Notes under the pieces: generated by a model | Told to the model about the DNA's origin: nothing | The model's database searches: none | What the model saw: only the letters and a program-made list of their open reading frames with translations | Program-made: the position numbers and the translations under genes | Part shown: positions 7,037 through 14,981 of the stretch, piece after piece | Layout: the number at the start of each line of letters is the position of its first letter | Numbering within the stretch: the first letter of the stretch is position 1 | DNA from: CADCVW01 sp035644935 | Lineage (GTDB): Bacteria; Pseudomonadota; Alphaproteobacteria; Sphingomonadales; Sphingomonadaceae | Direction: 5' to 3' | DNA length: 33,635 nucleotides | Assembly (NCBI GenBank): GCA_035644935.1 | Contig: DASQNO010000109.1 | Coordinates: 1-33,635 of the forward strand

Positions 7037-7798
7037 TCAGTTCCGAGCGTCGGCCGCGCGGACCACGCGCGCCCAAACATGTAGCTCGACCGAAGCTGCG
7101 CCTGCCTTCTTCAAGACCTTGGCACAAGCATCGGCGGTGCTTCCGGTGGTATAAACATCGTCTACCAGCAGAACGTCACACCCCCTGATGCGATCCCCGG
7201 CGTCCGGGCGCATCGCGAACGCACCACGGACCGTCTCGCGGCGTTTGGCCTGGTTCATCGCCTTCAGCGGCGGCGTTCCGCGGACGCGCAGCAAAGCGTT
7301 GCGCTCCAGCGGAACGCCCGATTCCTGGGCTAAGGCGGCGGCAATCAGGGCCGACTGATTGTAGCCGCGCCGCCATATCCGCCAGCGATGCAGCGGTACG
7401 GGCACGAGAACGGCTCCGTCCCGAGCGCGCACGTTGCGGTGCATCAGCTTGGCCATCGTGATCGCAGTCGCCGGCTTCAGCCCGTATTTCAGCTTCAACG
7501 CGACACCGCGGGTCAGATCGCCGTATGCGGCGGCCGCGAAGGCCCGGTCGAACGACGGCGGCCGGACCAGGCACGCGGCGCAGCGTGTCTCATCCAGCTC
7601 CAGGAACGGCAAGGGCACCGCGCATTGAAAGCAGGACGTCGCACCCAGGAAGTCGATCTGCCGCCAACAGCCCATGCAGAAACGGTGATCTCCGTCGACC
7701 ACCGTGCCGCAGCCAGGGCATCGCGGTGGCAGCGCGAAGTTGAGCGCGGATCCGGTTAGTGCTCCCGCCAGGCGGCGCAGGGCGGCGACTGCTTCCAT
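7037..7798 (-). CDS. comF: ComF family phosphoribosyltransferase-like protein
   Basis: ComF proteins combine zinc-binding cysteines with a phosphoribosyltransferase fold; in competent bacteria they aid DNA uptake, though many non-competent species keep them. Here two zinc ribbons are visible: CPGC/CMGC (residues 27-44) and CFQC/CAAC (56-76). The phosphoribosyl-binding loop DVLLVDDVYTTGST (about 217-230) and VPVPLHRWRIWRRGYNQS follow. The frame extends 41 codons upstream, but that part is arginine-rich antisense to the methyltransferase; ATG 7798 gives the normal 253 residues. It is transcribed away from the methyltransferase, with a 44-bp inverted repeat region between the two starts. Confidence 0.92.
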   Translation of the reverse strand: MEAVAALRRLAGALTGSALNFALPPRCPGCGTVVDGDHRFCMGCWRQIDFLGATSCFQCAVPLPFLELDETRCAACLVRPPSFDRAFAAAAYGDLTRGVALKLKYGLKPATAITMAKLMHRNVRARDGAVLVPVPLHRWRIWRRGYNQSALIAAALAQESGVPLERNALLRVRGTPPLKAMNQAKRRETVRGAFAMRPDAGDRIRGCDVLLVDDVYTTGSTADACAKVLKKAGAASVELHVWARVVRAADARN

Positions 7799-7842
7799 GC
7801 TCCGGCTTGTCGCCCGCGGATCGCTGCCGCACAAGCCGGCGC
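7799..7842. promoter_or_regulatory. Inverted repeat filling the comF/methyltransferase divergent gap
   Basis: CCGGCTTGT (7802-7810) and ACAAGCCGG (7831-7839) are a perfect 9-bp inverted repeat separated by 20 bp. It extends to 12 positions with one mismatch and reaches the two start codons. It could be an operator or a 5' UTR hairpin for either gene. Confidence 0.5.
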
Positions 7843-8649
7843 ATGACTGCGCCTGTCCTGTTCGATCGCAAGCTTCGCCGCCTGCGTCGCGAGCGCTCGT
7901 TGCCGGGCCGCGAAACGCCATTCCTGCACGAGTTCGCTTTTGCGGAACTGCTATCCCGGTTGGACGACGTGAAGCGGCGCTTCACCCGGCCGCTGCTCAT
8001 CGGCTGCACCGGATCGGACTGGCTGGAGCGGCTGACGGAGGCGGCGGGTCCCGCCATAGCGACCGATCCGGCCGTGACACTGGCCGCCGTGCGCGGCGGT
8101 GTGGCCGCCGATGAGGACCACCTGCCGTTTGCGGATGCTTCGTTCGACCTGGTAATCGCGGTGGGTTCGCTCGACAGCATCGACGATCTTCCGGGCGCGC
8201 TGCTGTTGATCCGCCGAATACTCCGCCCAGACGGGATGATGCTCGCGGCGTTGGCAAGCGCCGGCAGCCTGCCGCGCTTGCGCAGCGCGATGCTGGCGGC
8301 CGACGCCGTGACGGGAGGCGCCACGCCGCGCCTTCATCCGTCGCTCGACGTCCGCACCGGCGGCGATCTCCTCGCGCGTGCCGGTTTCGCACTTCCCGTC
8401 GCCGATACGCGCGAAGTCGAACTCAGCTACGCAGCCCTGCCGCAACTCGTCTCCGACCTGCGGGCGCATGGGGCCACCAACATCTTGGATCGGCGGTCCC
8501 GAACACCCATCAGCAAAGCCGCCTATGCCGCGGCGTCCGCGGACTTCGCTAAGGCCGGCCAAGGTGGCAGAACGCTTGAAAGCGTCGAGATACTGTTCCT
8601 CTCCGGCTGGCGGCCGGTGGGAGCCGCGAGCACTGCCGTTCCGTCATAA
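7843..8649 (+). CDS. SAM-dependent methyltransferase-like protein (NDUFAF5/BioC-like)
   Basis: The 268-residue protein starts MTAPVLFDRKLRRLRRERS and contains a class I methyltransferase domain. LLIGCTGSDWLERL is the SAM-binding motif I region, LPFADASFDLVIAVGSLDSI is motif II and GALLLIRRILRPDGMMLAAL is motif III. FDRKLRRLRRER at the N-terminus resembles the mitochondrial complex I assembly factor NDUFAF5, whose bacterial relatives are common beside comF in alphaproteobacteria. The motif I glycines are degenerate (GCTGSD rather than GxGxG), as in NDUFAF5, which acts as a hydroxylase. A frame extension to 7759 is antisense to comF and not used. Its stop overlaps that of mutT by 6 bp. Confidence 0.85.
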   Translation: MTAPVLFDRKLRRLRRERSLPGRETPFLHEFAFAELLSRLDDVKRRFTRPLLIGCTGSDWLERLTEAAGPAIATDPAVTLAAVRGGVAADEDHLPFADASFDLVIAVGSLDSIDDLPGALLLIRRILRPDGMMLAALASAGSLPRLRSAMLAADAVTGGATPRLHPSLDVRTGGDLLARAGFALPVADTREVELSYAALPQLVSDLRAHGATNILDRRSRTPISKAAYAAASADFAKAGQGGRTLESVEILFLSGWRPVGAASTAVPS

Positions 8650-9051
8650 CGCTTCCAGAAAGCCGATCAGGGGAAGGTCCGCGGGCGGCATGGTAAGGTC
8701 GCGCAACTCGACCGGCCGCCGCCACATGAGTTCGGTCGCGTGAAGCGGGACGGCCTCCCCGCTCCAGCGTCGGCAAGCGAACAATAGAAGGAGAAGATGC
8801 CGCGTTCCCCAGGCGCGGCTGGCGAAGCTTACCGGCTGAAGCGCCCCGACGTCGACGTTGACCCCGAGTTCCTCGCGCAACTCGCGAACCAGCGCCTGTT
8901 CGGGCGTTTCGCCCGAGTCGAGCTTGCCGCCGGGAAACTCCCAAAGTCCGCCATGCTCGCCATGCGGCGGACGTCGCTGGACCAGCACGCGCCCACCCGC
9001 GTCGATCAGAGCGGCCGCGCTCACGAGCAGCATAGGGTGTCCGCCGAACAT
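8644..9051 (-). CDS. mutT: Nudix hydrolase, MutT-like (8-oxo-dGTP diphosphatase)
   Basis: MutT removes oxidised dGTP from the nucleotide pool. The complete Nudix box G-x5-E-x7-R-E-U-x-E-E-x-G-U is present at residues 42-64 (from GKLDSGETPE to REELGV), preceded by RPPHGEHGGLWEFPG, which is characteristic of MutT. The C-terminal ATELMWRRPVELRDLTMPPAD matches the family. The length of 135 residues is normal. The start may instead be the ATG at 9033 (MLLVSAAALI); 9051 has an AGGA upstream. It converges with the methyltransferase and shares its terminal bases. Confidence 0.9.
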   Translation of the reverse strand: MFGGHPMLLVSAAALIDAGGRVLVQRRPPHGEHGGLWEFPGGKLDSGETPEQALVRELREELGVNVDVGALQPVSFASRAWGTRHLLLLLFACRRWSGEAVPLHATELMWRRPVELRDLTMPPADLPLIGFLEAL

Positions 9052-9126
9052 ATCCGCTGTCCTAAGAACTTGTTAATTTCCCCGAGCTACGCTGACTGCG
9101 TGGATAGTGGATCGGATGCAATCGCC

Positions 9127-9315
9127 ATGACTTGCAAGCAGTTTGGCCGTCTCCTGTTGCGTGACCGGCGCGGGGCGACCGCTATCGAATATGGGCTCAT
9201 CGTGTCGTTGATCGTCCTCGTGATGCTTGGTGCCCTCAAAGGAGTCGCGAACGCAAACACAGGCATGTGGAACAATGTCGCGCATAAAGTCGCAGGCGAG
9301 GAAAAGAAGCCCTGA
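9127..9315 (+). CDS. Flp/Fap-type pilin (first of two)
   Basis: The 62-residue prepilin has a short basic leader ending in RDRRG, then ATAIEYGLIVSLIVLVMLGAL, the Flp signature in which prepilin peptidase cuts after Gly and Glu+5/Tyr guide assembly. The hydrophobic helix is followed by a short tail ending in GEEKKP. The start at ATG 9127 fits family length; the frame runs on upstream antisense to mutT. No tad/cpa assembly genes are in the window, so it is an orphan pilin pair here. Confidence 0.88.
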   Translation: MTCKQFGRLLLRDRRGATAIEYGLIVSLIVLVMLGALKGVANANTGMWNNVAHKVAGEEKKP

Positions 9316-9437
9316 AGAATAGTCGCGGACGTTAAACATTTGGAAACCGACCCCTCATACAAACGCGATGACCGCTTGATCGACCAGGGCGGCTGGGGGC
9401 GAGACGCTTCCACGGAATGGAACCAAGGAGCAGAGAC

Positions 9438-9653
9438 ATGAAGAAATTCTTCAAGATGATCAAGGACACCAAGGGCGCGACCGCGATCGAGTACGGCTTG
9501 ATCGCCGCTCTTATCGCCGTAGCCGCGATCAGCGCGATGCAGGGACTCGGTTCGCAGCTCGGAAAGACGTTCACCAACGTCTCGTCGTCGATGGGCGGCG
9601 CAGCAACCCCGGCCGCGACAACGCCTGCGACCACGCCTACGACCACACCTTAA
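9438..9653 (+). CDS. Flp/Fap-type pilin (second of two)
   Basis: The 71-residue prepilin reads MKKFFKMIKDTKG then ATAIEYGLIAALIAVAAISA, the classic Flp processing site and helix. It ends in a low-complexity Ala/Thr/Pro tail (TPAATTPATTPTTTP) that its neighbour lacks. AAGGAG at 9425-9430 is a strong ribosome-binding site 7 nt before the ATG, in contrast with the weak site of the first pilin, so this is probably the major subunit. It is followed by a strong hairpin terminator. Confidence 0.92.
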   Translation: MKKFFKMIKDTKGATAIEYGLIAALIAVAAISAMQGLGSQLGKTFTNVSSSMGGAATPAATTPATTPTTTP

Positions 9654-9662
9654 GACAATTAC

Positions 9663-9726
9663 GCCCAAATAGTTGGGCCGCGGAGGCGGCGGGTCGAAAG
9701 GCCCGCCGCCTCTTCTTCATTTGGGC
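9663..9726 (+). terminator. Rho-independent terminator after the Flp pilins, with nested outer stems
   Basis: GAGGCGGCGGG (9683-9693) pairs perfectly with CCCGCCGCCTC (9702-9712), followed by TTCTTCATTT. An outer pair GCCCAAAT (9663-9670) and ATTTGGGC (9719-9726) encloses it, and a competing hairpin GCCCAA-ATAG-TTGGGC (9663-9678) uses the same left arm. It lies between the second pilin and the convergent M48 gene and may serve both directions. Confidence 0.8.
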
Positions 9727-11184
9727 TCAGCTGCGGTTGCCATAAACCACGAGCTTGACCTTCTGCCCGGAACTCAGCGCCGCGTTTCGTGCAAGGCCGT
9801 TCAACGTCGTGAAACGTTCCAACTGGAAATCGCGATAGGCCATGCGCGCGGCGAGCGACTGCACCGTATCCCCGGGCCGAACCGTTACGATGTCCAGGAC
9901 GCGCGGCCGGATCGTCGCCGCCTCGTTTGGGGTGACCGCCGACAGCGACTGGATCATCGATTGAAACGGCCCAAACTGCGACCCCGCCGGAGTGATCGTC
10001 ACGAAGTGATAGGCGTGAGTCGCATCCCAACGAAAAGCGAACACGCCCACATCCACCGGTCCCGACTGCCCCTGCACCTGAGTAACCGTAAACGCGGCGG
10101 GCTTACCGTTGACGGTGGTCGTCTGGGGACGCGGCACCTGAATCTGCGCCTTACCTGCGGAAAGGCTGGTGTAAACGTTTGAGATGTAGACGGTTAGGTC
10201 GCCATTGAAGTTCGCTGTGCCGAACTGCGCCTGCCCCGCCTGCCCCTGGATGGCGACCGCCGTCGTGCCGTTTTGCATGGTGTAGCCGCTCGGCGCTGTG
10301 AACTTCAGCCGCAGGTCCGGATGAATGAACTGATTTCCGTCGATCACGCCCTGCCGAGGATCATCGTCCACCATGACGCCGTCGATCGCAGCCAGAAACT
10401 GTTCGCGATTGCGCAGGCCGACACCCGCTTTGCCGGTCTTCTGGGCAGCCGCCAGTGCGCGCCGTACCCGGTCCTCGCTCAAAGGGTGCGTCCGCGACCA
10501 CGAGGGTGTCGTCCGTTCGTCTTTGCGCCCGGCGACGCGCCCTTCCAGGGTAGTTGCGGCTCCCAGCTGCCGCAGCATGCTGGCCGTCGCAGCGGGATCG
10601 TAGCCGGCGCGCGTCAGATATGAGACGCCAAGCGCGTCCGACTGGAATTCTTGATCGCGCGAAAACTTGAGTGTCGCAAGCTGAGCGACTTGGCCGGCGG
10701 CCTGCGCCAGTTGCCCAGACCCGGTCACGACGCCCACAAGGACGGCGCCAAGCTGGCTGAACACACCGCTCCTCGTTCGGCTCTTGCTGTGGTTGGCGGC
10801 GATATGGCCGACCTCGTGCCCGAGCACGGAGGCGAGTTCCGCCTCGTCGTTCATGACACCCAACAGCTGACGCGTGATGTAGACGTAGCCGCCCGGAATG
10901 GCGAAGGCGTTCATAACGGGGGAGTTAAGCGTCGTGATCGTCGTCGCCACCCCAGCATTGGCGATGTTAGACTGCATCGCGATGCGGCGCCCCACGCCGG
11001 TGACGTACACCGCGCGCGCGCCGGTTTCCGCACCTCCAAATTCCTGCACGATTTGCGGATGCGCGGCCTGCGCCTGGCGTACTTCGCCGGCGCTCAGCTG
11101 CCGTTGTCCCGACTGCGCGGCGGCGCTACCCGTTACCGCGACGGACGCGACGACCGCACCCGCGATCCAATTCTTGCTACGCAT
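9727..11184 (-). CDS. Exported M48 family zinc metalloprotease with a LysM-like C-terminus
   Basis: The 485-residue protein has a signal peptide (MRSKNWIAGAVVASVAVTGS, cleavage likely after AAAQ). Its M48 peptidase domain carries HEVGH at 123-127, extended to HEVGHIAANH, with the third zinc ligand in DQEFQSDALG (about 178-186). SRTHPLSEDRVRRA follows, as in the periplasmic quality-control proteases related to BepA/YfgC and LoiP. The last 50 residues (VRPGDTVQSLAARM onwards) look like a LysM peptidoglycan-binding module. The start is ATG 11184, not an upstream TTG, because AAAGGAGG sits 6 nt before it. It is last in the minus-strand run, 62 bp after accA. Confidence 0.92.
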   Translation of the reverse strand: MRSKNWIAGAVVASVAVTGSAAAQSGQRQLSAGEVRQAQAAHPQIVQEFGGAETGARAVYVTGVGRRIAMQSNIANAGVATTITTLNSPVMNAFAIPGGYVYITRQLLGVMNDEAELASVLGHEVGHIAANHSKSRTRSGVFSQLGAVLVGVVTGSGQLAQAAGQVAQLATLKFSRDQEFQSDALGVSYLTRAGYDPAATASMLRQLGAATTLEGRVAGRKDERTTPSWSRTHPLSEDRVRRALAAAQKTGKAGVGLRNREQFLAAIDGVMVDDDPRQGVIDGNQFIHPDLRLKFTAPSGYTMQNGTTAVAIQGQAGQAQFGTANFNGDLTVYISNVYTSLSAGKAQIQVPRPQTTTVNGKPAAFTVTQVQGQSGPVDVGVFAFRWDATHAYHFVTITPAGSQFGPFQSMIQSLSAVTPNEAATIRPRVLDIVTVRPGDTVQSLAARMAYRDFQLERFTTLNGLARNAALSSGQKVKLVVYGNRS

Positions 11185-11246
11185 GAACAACCTCCTTTTG
11201 ACGGTAAAACGAACCGCATTGCCTTCCGGAGGTTCCCCAAGACGGG

Positions 11247-12188
11247 TTAACCTATGCTGAGGTACTTCTCCCGGCGAGCCTGTCTAAGCTCGTCCGGGCT
11301 CAGGTCCGCTAACGTATCCAGCTCTTCGACCAAAGCATCTTGAAGGCGCGCCGATGCTGCCGCACTGTCGCGATGCGCGCCGCCTAGCGGTTCGCCGACG
11401 ACCCGGTCTACGACGCCCAGTCCGTGCAGATCCGAAGCCGTTACGCGCATGGCCTCGGCCGCATCGGCCGCGCGATCGGCGGTGCGCCAAAGGATGGACG
11501 CGCAGCCTTCCGGGGAAATCACCGCATAGACCGCGTACTCGAACATCAGCACGCGGTTGGCCGTGGCGAGCGCGATAGCGCCGCCCGAGCCGCCCTCCCC
11601 GATCACCGCGGCGATCAGCGGCACGGACAGCCCCAGACAGGCCTGCGTCGATCGGGCGATCGCCTCCGCCTGCCCACGCTCCTCCGCCTGAACCCCCGGA
11701 AACGCGCCGGGCGTGTCGACCAGCGTCACCACCGGCAGACCAAACCGGTCGGCGAGTTGCATCAGCCGAATGGCTTTGCGGTAACCCTCGGGCTTGGCCA
11801 TGCCGAAATTATGGCGGAGCCGGCTTGCCGTATCGTCGCCTTTCTCATGCCCGATCAGCATAACCTTGCGGCCGCCGATCCGTCCCAGACCGCCGAGGAT
11901 CGCCTGATCGTCGGCAAAGGCCCGATCGCCCGCCAACGGCATGTAGTCGTTCACGAAAGCCGCCACGTAGTCGCGGAAGTGCGGACGCTCGGGATGGCGC
12001 GCAACCTGCGTCTTCTGCCACGGGGTCAGGCGGGCGTACGTTTCGCGCAGCAGCCGGTCCGACTTGGCCTCCAGCCGGCCGACCTCAGCATCGATGTCGA
12101 TCGCGCCCGCTTGCGCCGTTTCGCGCAGTTCTGCGATCCGCGTCTGCAATTCGGCGATCGGCTTTTCGAAGTCGAGATAGGTTAGCAT
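11247..12188 (-). CDS. accA: Acetyl-CoA carboxylase carboxyltransferase subunit alpha
   Basis: AccA joins AccD to transfer the carboxyl group from biotin to acetyl-CoA in fatty acid synthesis. The 313-residue product has the N-terminal coiled helix (YLDFEKPIAELQTRIAEL), TPWQKTQVARHPERPHF, the oxyanion-forming GEGGSGGAIALA and YAVISPEGCASILWR, all diagnostic of AccA. Its partner accD lies about 14 kb away on the other strand. accA follows xerD after 34 bp containing a GGGC tandem tract; no good Shine-Dalgarno precedes its ATG. Confidence 0.97.
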   Translation of the reverse strand: MLTYLDFEKPIAELQTRIAELRETAQAGAIDIDAEVGRLEAKSDRLLRETYARLTPWQKTQVARHPERPHFRDYVAAFVNDYMPLAGDRAFADDQAILGGLGRIGGRKVMLIGHEKGDDTASRLRHNFGMAKPEGYRKAIRLMQLADRFGLPVVTLVDTPGAFPGVQAEERGQAEAIARSTQACLGLSVPLIAAVIGEGGSGGAIALATANRVLMFEYAVYAVISPEGCASILWRTADRAADAAEAMRVTASDLHGLGVVDRVVGEPLGGAHRDSAAASARLQDALVEELDTLADLSPDELRQARREKYLSIG

Positions 12189-12203
12189 GCGCTTTGGCGG
12201 CTA

Positions 12204-12220
12204 GGCGGGCGGGCGGGCGG
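12204..12220. repeat. GGGC tandem tract (possible G-quadruplex)
   Basis: GGCGGGCGGGCGGGCGG on the plus strand has three GGG runs and two flanking GG runs spaced by single C bases. It occupies half of the 34-bp gap between the xerD stop and the accA start. The G-rich strand is the template strand for these genes. Confidence 0.6.
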
Positions 12221-12222
12221 CG

Positions 12223-13143
12223 TCAACGCGCGCTGCCCGCCGGCGCCGCGTCCGCCAGCGGGTGCTTGGCGTTGACCAGCGCCACCAGCCGGCTCGCATC
12301 GACATGGGTGTAGATCTGCGTCGTCGCGATATCGGCGTGGCCCAGCAACGCCTGCAACGTCCTGAGGTCCGCGCCGCCCTCTAACAAATGAGTCGCAAAG
12401 GCGTGGCGCAGGACGTGCGGGCTGATCCGGTCGGGCGCGATGCCCGCCTCCCCCGCCACCTCCTGCAGCAACTGGTACAAGCGAACACGGCTGAGATGCC
12501 TGCGACGCGCTGGAAACAGCCAGGCGCTATCGGCTGTGACATGCTCGCGCCAGCGCAGCACCGCCGCTTCCGCGCGGGCGGACACGGGCACCAGCCGTTC
12601 GCGCCCGCCCTTGCCCGCCAAGATCAGGCATGGCTGCCCCGGCCGGAACGCGTTGCGCGGGAGCGACACGAGTTCCGTCGCGCGAAGCCCCGATCCGTAA
12701 AGTAGCTCCAGGAGCGCTGCAAGCCGCAGCGCCTTGGGCGTCCCGCTCTCCACGCCCGCCGCCACAACCGCGAACAGCGTGTCGATGTCGGCGTGCCCCA
12801 GCACACGCGGCAGCGGCCGCGCGGCCACCGGTCTCGGCAACGCCGCGGACGGGTCGTCGGGGCGAAAACCTTCCTCCAGCAGGAAGGCGTAGAAACGACG
12901 CAACGCCGCCGACTTGCGCGCCACCGTTGCCCGGGCGAGCGGTGCCCATGCCGCGCTCAACGAGCCCAGCGCCGGTCCGTCCGCTGCAACGAGGCCGTTC
13001 GGCAACAACGCGGACGCGCCTTCTAGATCCGATCGGTAGGCCGCGACGGTGTTCACCGAAGCACCCGACTCCGCCGTCATCATGTCTAGGAAGCGGGCGA
13101 TCAGCGCCCGGTCGGCGAGCCCCGCGCCCGCCGCTTGCGTCAT
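12223..13143 (-). CDS. xerD: Tyrosine recombinase XerD
   Basis: XerD resolves chromosome dimers at dif together with XerC. The 306-residue product shows an N-terminal SAM-like core-binding domain (NTVAAYRSDL) and the catalytic domain with all six residues: Arg154 in SGLRATELV, Lys178 in GKGGRER, His243 and Arg246 in HVLRHAFATHLLEGG, His269 in LLGHADIATTQIYTH and nucleophile Tyr278. It is chromosomal and housekeeping rather than a phage integrase, judging by its fixed position upstream of accA and next to aroK. Its ATG overlaps the stop of the 613-residue gene (ATGA). Confidence 0.95.
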   Translation of the reverse strand: MTQAAGAGLADRALIARFLDMMTAESGASVNTVAAYRSDLEGASALLPNGLVAADGPALGSLSAAWAPLARATVARKSAALRRFYAFLLEEGFRPDDPSAALPRPVAARPLPRVLGHADIDTLFAVVAAGVESGTPKALRLAALLELLYGSGLRATELVSLPRNAFRPGQPCLILAGKGGRERLVPVSARAEAAVLRWREHVTADSAWLFPARRRHLSRVRLYQLLQEVAGEAGIAPDRISPHVLRHAFATHLLEGGADLRTLQALLGHADIATTQIYTHVDASRLVALVNAKHPLADAAPAGSAR

Positions 13144-14981
13144 GTCCGCGAAAGCGCTTCAGCCGCGATCATTCGCGCAGCGTAATCCTCACCGCTTGCG
13201 CGCAGCGCCCGCATGATGCGATAAAGGTGATGCGGCGGAACGCGACGCCAGTCGGGTGCCTGCAAGCCGACGCCGGCGAGAAGTACCGAGGTTCCGGCCT
13301 CGCCGCCCGCCGCTGCCTTTTCGAGCGCGCGTGTCCACGGGTTGGCCGCGCCCAATGGCAGGTTCAGCGTTTCCGTCAAGGACGCTGTGTCCGCGGGGTC
13401 GAGCCGGCCCAGACCGGCCAGCGCGGCCACGAGAAGGCGACTGCGCAGCTTGTCCGGGCTCGCGTCGCGTCCCACGAAGCCTTCGACGCGCCCGGCGCTG
13501 GCGTCCACCGTGCGCGCCGGCGCGCCCACCGCCAGCATTGCCCAGGCGCGGTCTGCCTCTGAATCGTCGAGGCCTTCGACGAGCGCGGACCAGCGCGCCG
13601 CCGGGCGCACCATCCCCGCCGCAAACAGTGACGACACGATGTTGTCGACATCTCCTGCGTAGATTGAGGCGGGAAGCAGGCGGGCCGCCGCGCCGGCCGT
13701 AAGGATCTGATTGGCGTAGGCGGCGTCCGCACCGTTCTTGTTCCAAAGGCTTCGCAGGGCGGCGATGCGCGCGGGCCCCGTCCCGACATACGCGCTTTGC
13801 AGTCGCCCCGGATCGCTGTCGCGGAATTCGGACACGTCCAGGTCGTCGCCGAGTAGGCTGTAGATCTGCACCAACGAGGCGTTGGAGAAGACGCCCATTG
13901 CGGCCGCCGTCATGGCGTAAGGCAGCCGGTCCGTCAGCGCGATCAGCGGCGCCCGCGCCTGCCACGCGCGAACCTGCATCCCCGCGGTGGGGAATAACGC
14001 GGGCGGGATCAGGATCCCCGTGGCGTTCGCCAGCCCGAACCGCCAGGCGTTGAGCCGCTCGACGCCGTCCCACTGGATGGTCACGGCGCGACGCGTTCCG
14101 ACGCCGGCGCCGGCAACTTTCTCAACGAGCAACAGGTCGATGCCGCGGGGCCCCCCGCGCTGCCGGCGCGCCTGCGCGATCTCGGAACCGGCGCGGCCGC
14201 CCTCTCCCGAAAGCGCGGCGCACATCGCGCTCACGGCCGTCCAGATGCGAGGGTTGCCGGCACGGCGACCGCCCTCTTCCAGCGGGCAAAGACCGGCAGG
14301 GTCGGCGGTGGCGAGCGCGGCCTGCACCGCGACATCGTACATCTTGGGCGTGAAATCGGCAACGTCGACGCCCTGCACCAGCAGACGCGCACCGTCCGCC
14401 TCGCCCATGCGGAGCAGCAGCCAGGCCCGCTCGGCGACCCAGTCGGCCGGATGCACGCCCTGGGGAGCGGGAATGCGGGACAGCAGCGCGCGCCTCAGGG
14501 CGATCTGTGCCCAGCGGGAAGGCAGCGGCGCGTCCGTGCGGCGCATCAGCGTTTGCAGATACTTGCCGTGCGACGTCCCGAACGCGGACGGCGGAAAGCC
14601 GCCGCCGGACGCGTCGATCGTGCCGACCAAGGCCGGCGACCGTCGCGCGTCCTCCGGCATTTCGATCGGCGGTGGCGGGGGAACCAGGACCAGTTCCTCG
14701 CCTTCGCCGATCTCGTCACCTTCGCCCAACGTGACGGTCAGCGGGGCGCGCGGCGGGGACGACCGGCGGGGCGCGCGCGGCGCTTCAGAAGCAGTGGACG
14801 CGTCGGGACCTTCAGGCGTTTCCACGCGCGGCGCGGGCGGCGGCGGCGCGGGTGCCGGCGCTTCGCCGAAGCCGGGCGGCAAAATTGATTGCGGCGCATC
14901 CTGGCTGGCGGCCGGAAACGCCAGCGCCGTGCCCGCCGCTACCGCGGCGAGCAGCAGCGCCCTACTTGGCGGCCGCTGCAT
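13140..14981 (-). CDS. Conserved exported protein of unknown function (613 residues)
   Basis: The N-terminus (MQRPPSRALLLAAVAAGTAL then AFPAASQD) is a signal peptide, so the protein is periplasmic or surface-exposed. Residues 30-115 are Pro/Ala-rich and low complexity, probably a flexible linker through the periplasm. The rest is mostly alpha-helical in character, rich in Ala, Leu and Arg, with repeated short helical stretches suggestive of an alpha-solenoid, and two cysteines (GLCPLEE and SAMCAAL) that could form a disulfide. I recognise no enzyme motif. It overlaps the 55-residue gene upstream by 20 bp and xerD downstream by 4 bp. A hypothetical protein in this position between aroK and xerD is common in sphingomonads and relatives; its role is unknown. 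Confidence 0.85.
   Translation of the reverse strand: MQRPPSRALLLAAVAAGTALAFPAASQDAPQSILPPGFGEAPAPAPPPPAPRVETPEGPDASTASEAPRAPRRSSPPRAPLTVTLGEGDEIGEGEELVLVPPPPPIEMPEDARRSPALVGTIDASGGGFPPSAFGTSHGKYLQTLMRRTDAPLPSRWAQIALRRALLSRIPAPQGVHPADWVAERAWLLLRMGEADGARLLVQGVDVADFTPKMYDVAVQAALATADPAGLCPLEEGGRRAGNPRIWTAVSAMCAALSGEGGRAGSEIAQARRQRGGPRGIDLLLVEKVAGAGVGTRRAVTIQWDGVERLNAWRFGLANATGILIPPALFPTAGMQVRAWQARAPLIALTDRLPYAMTAAAMGVFSNASLVQIYSLLGDDLDVSEFRDSDPGRLQSAYVGTGPARIAALRSLWNKNGADAAYANQILTAGAAARLLPASIYAGDVDNIVSSLFAAGMVRPAARWSALVEGLDDSEADRAWAMLAVGAPARTVDASAGRVEGFVGRDASPDKLRSRLLVAALAGLGRLDPADTASLTETLNLPLGAANPWTRALEKAAAGGEAGTSVLLAGVGLQAPDWRRVPPHHLYRIMRALRASGEDYAARMIAAEALSRT

Noticed and set aside
12223..13143. 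xerD as a phage or genomic-island integrase
   Set aside because: No attachment site, phage genes or composition change nearby; sequence and position match the housekeeping XerD.
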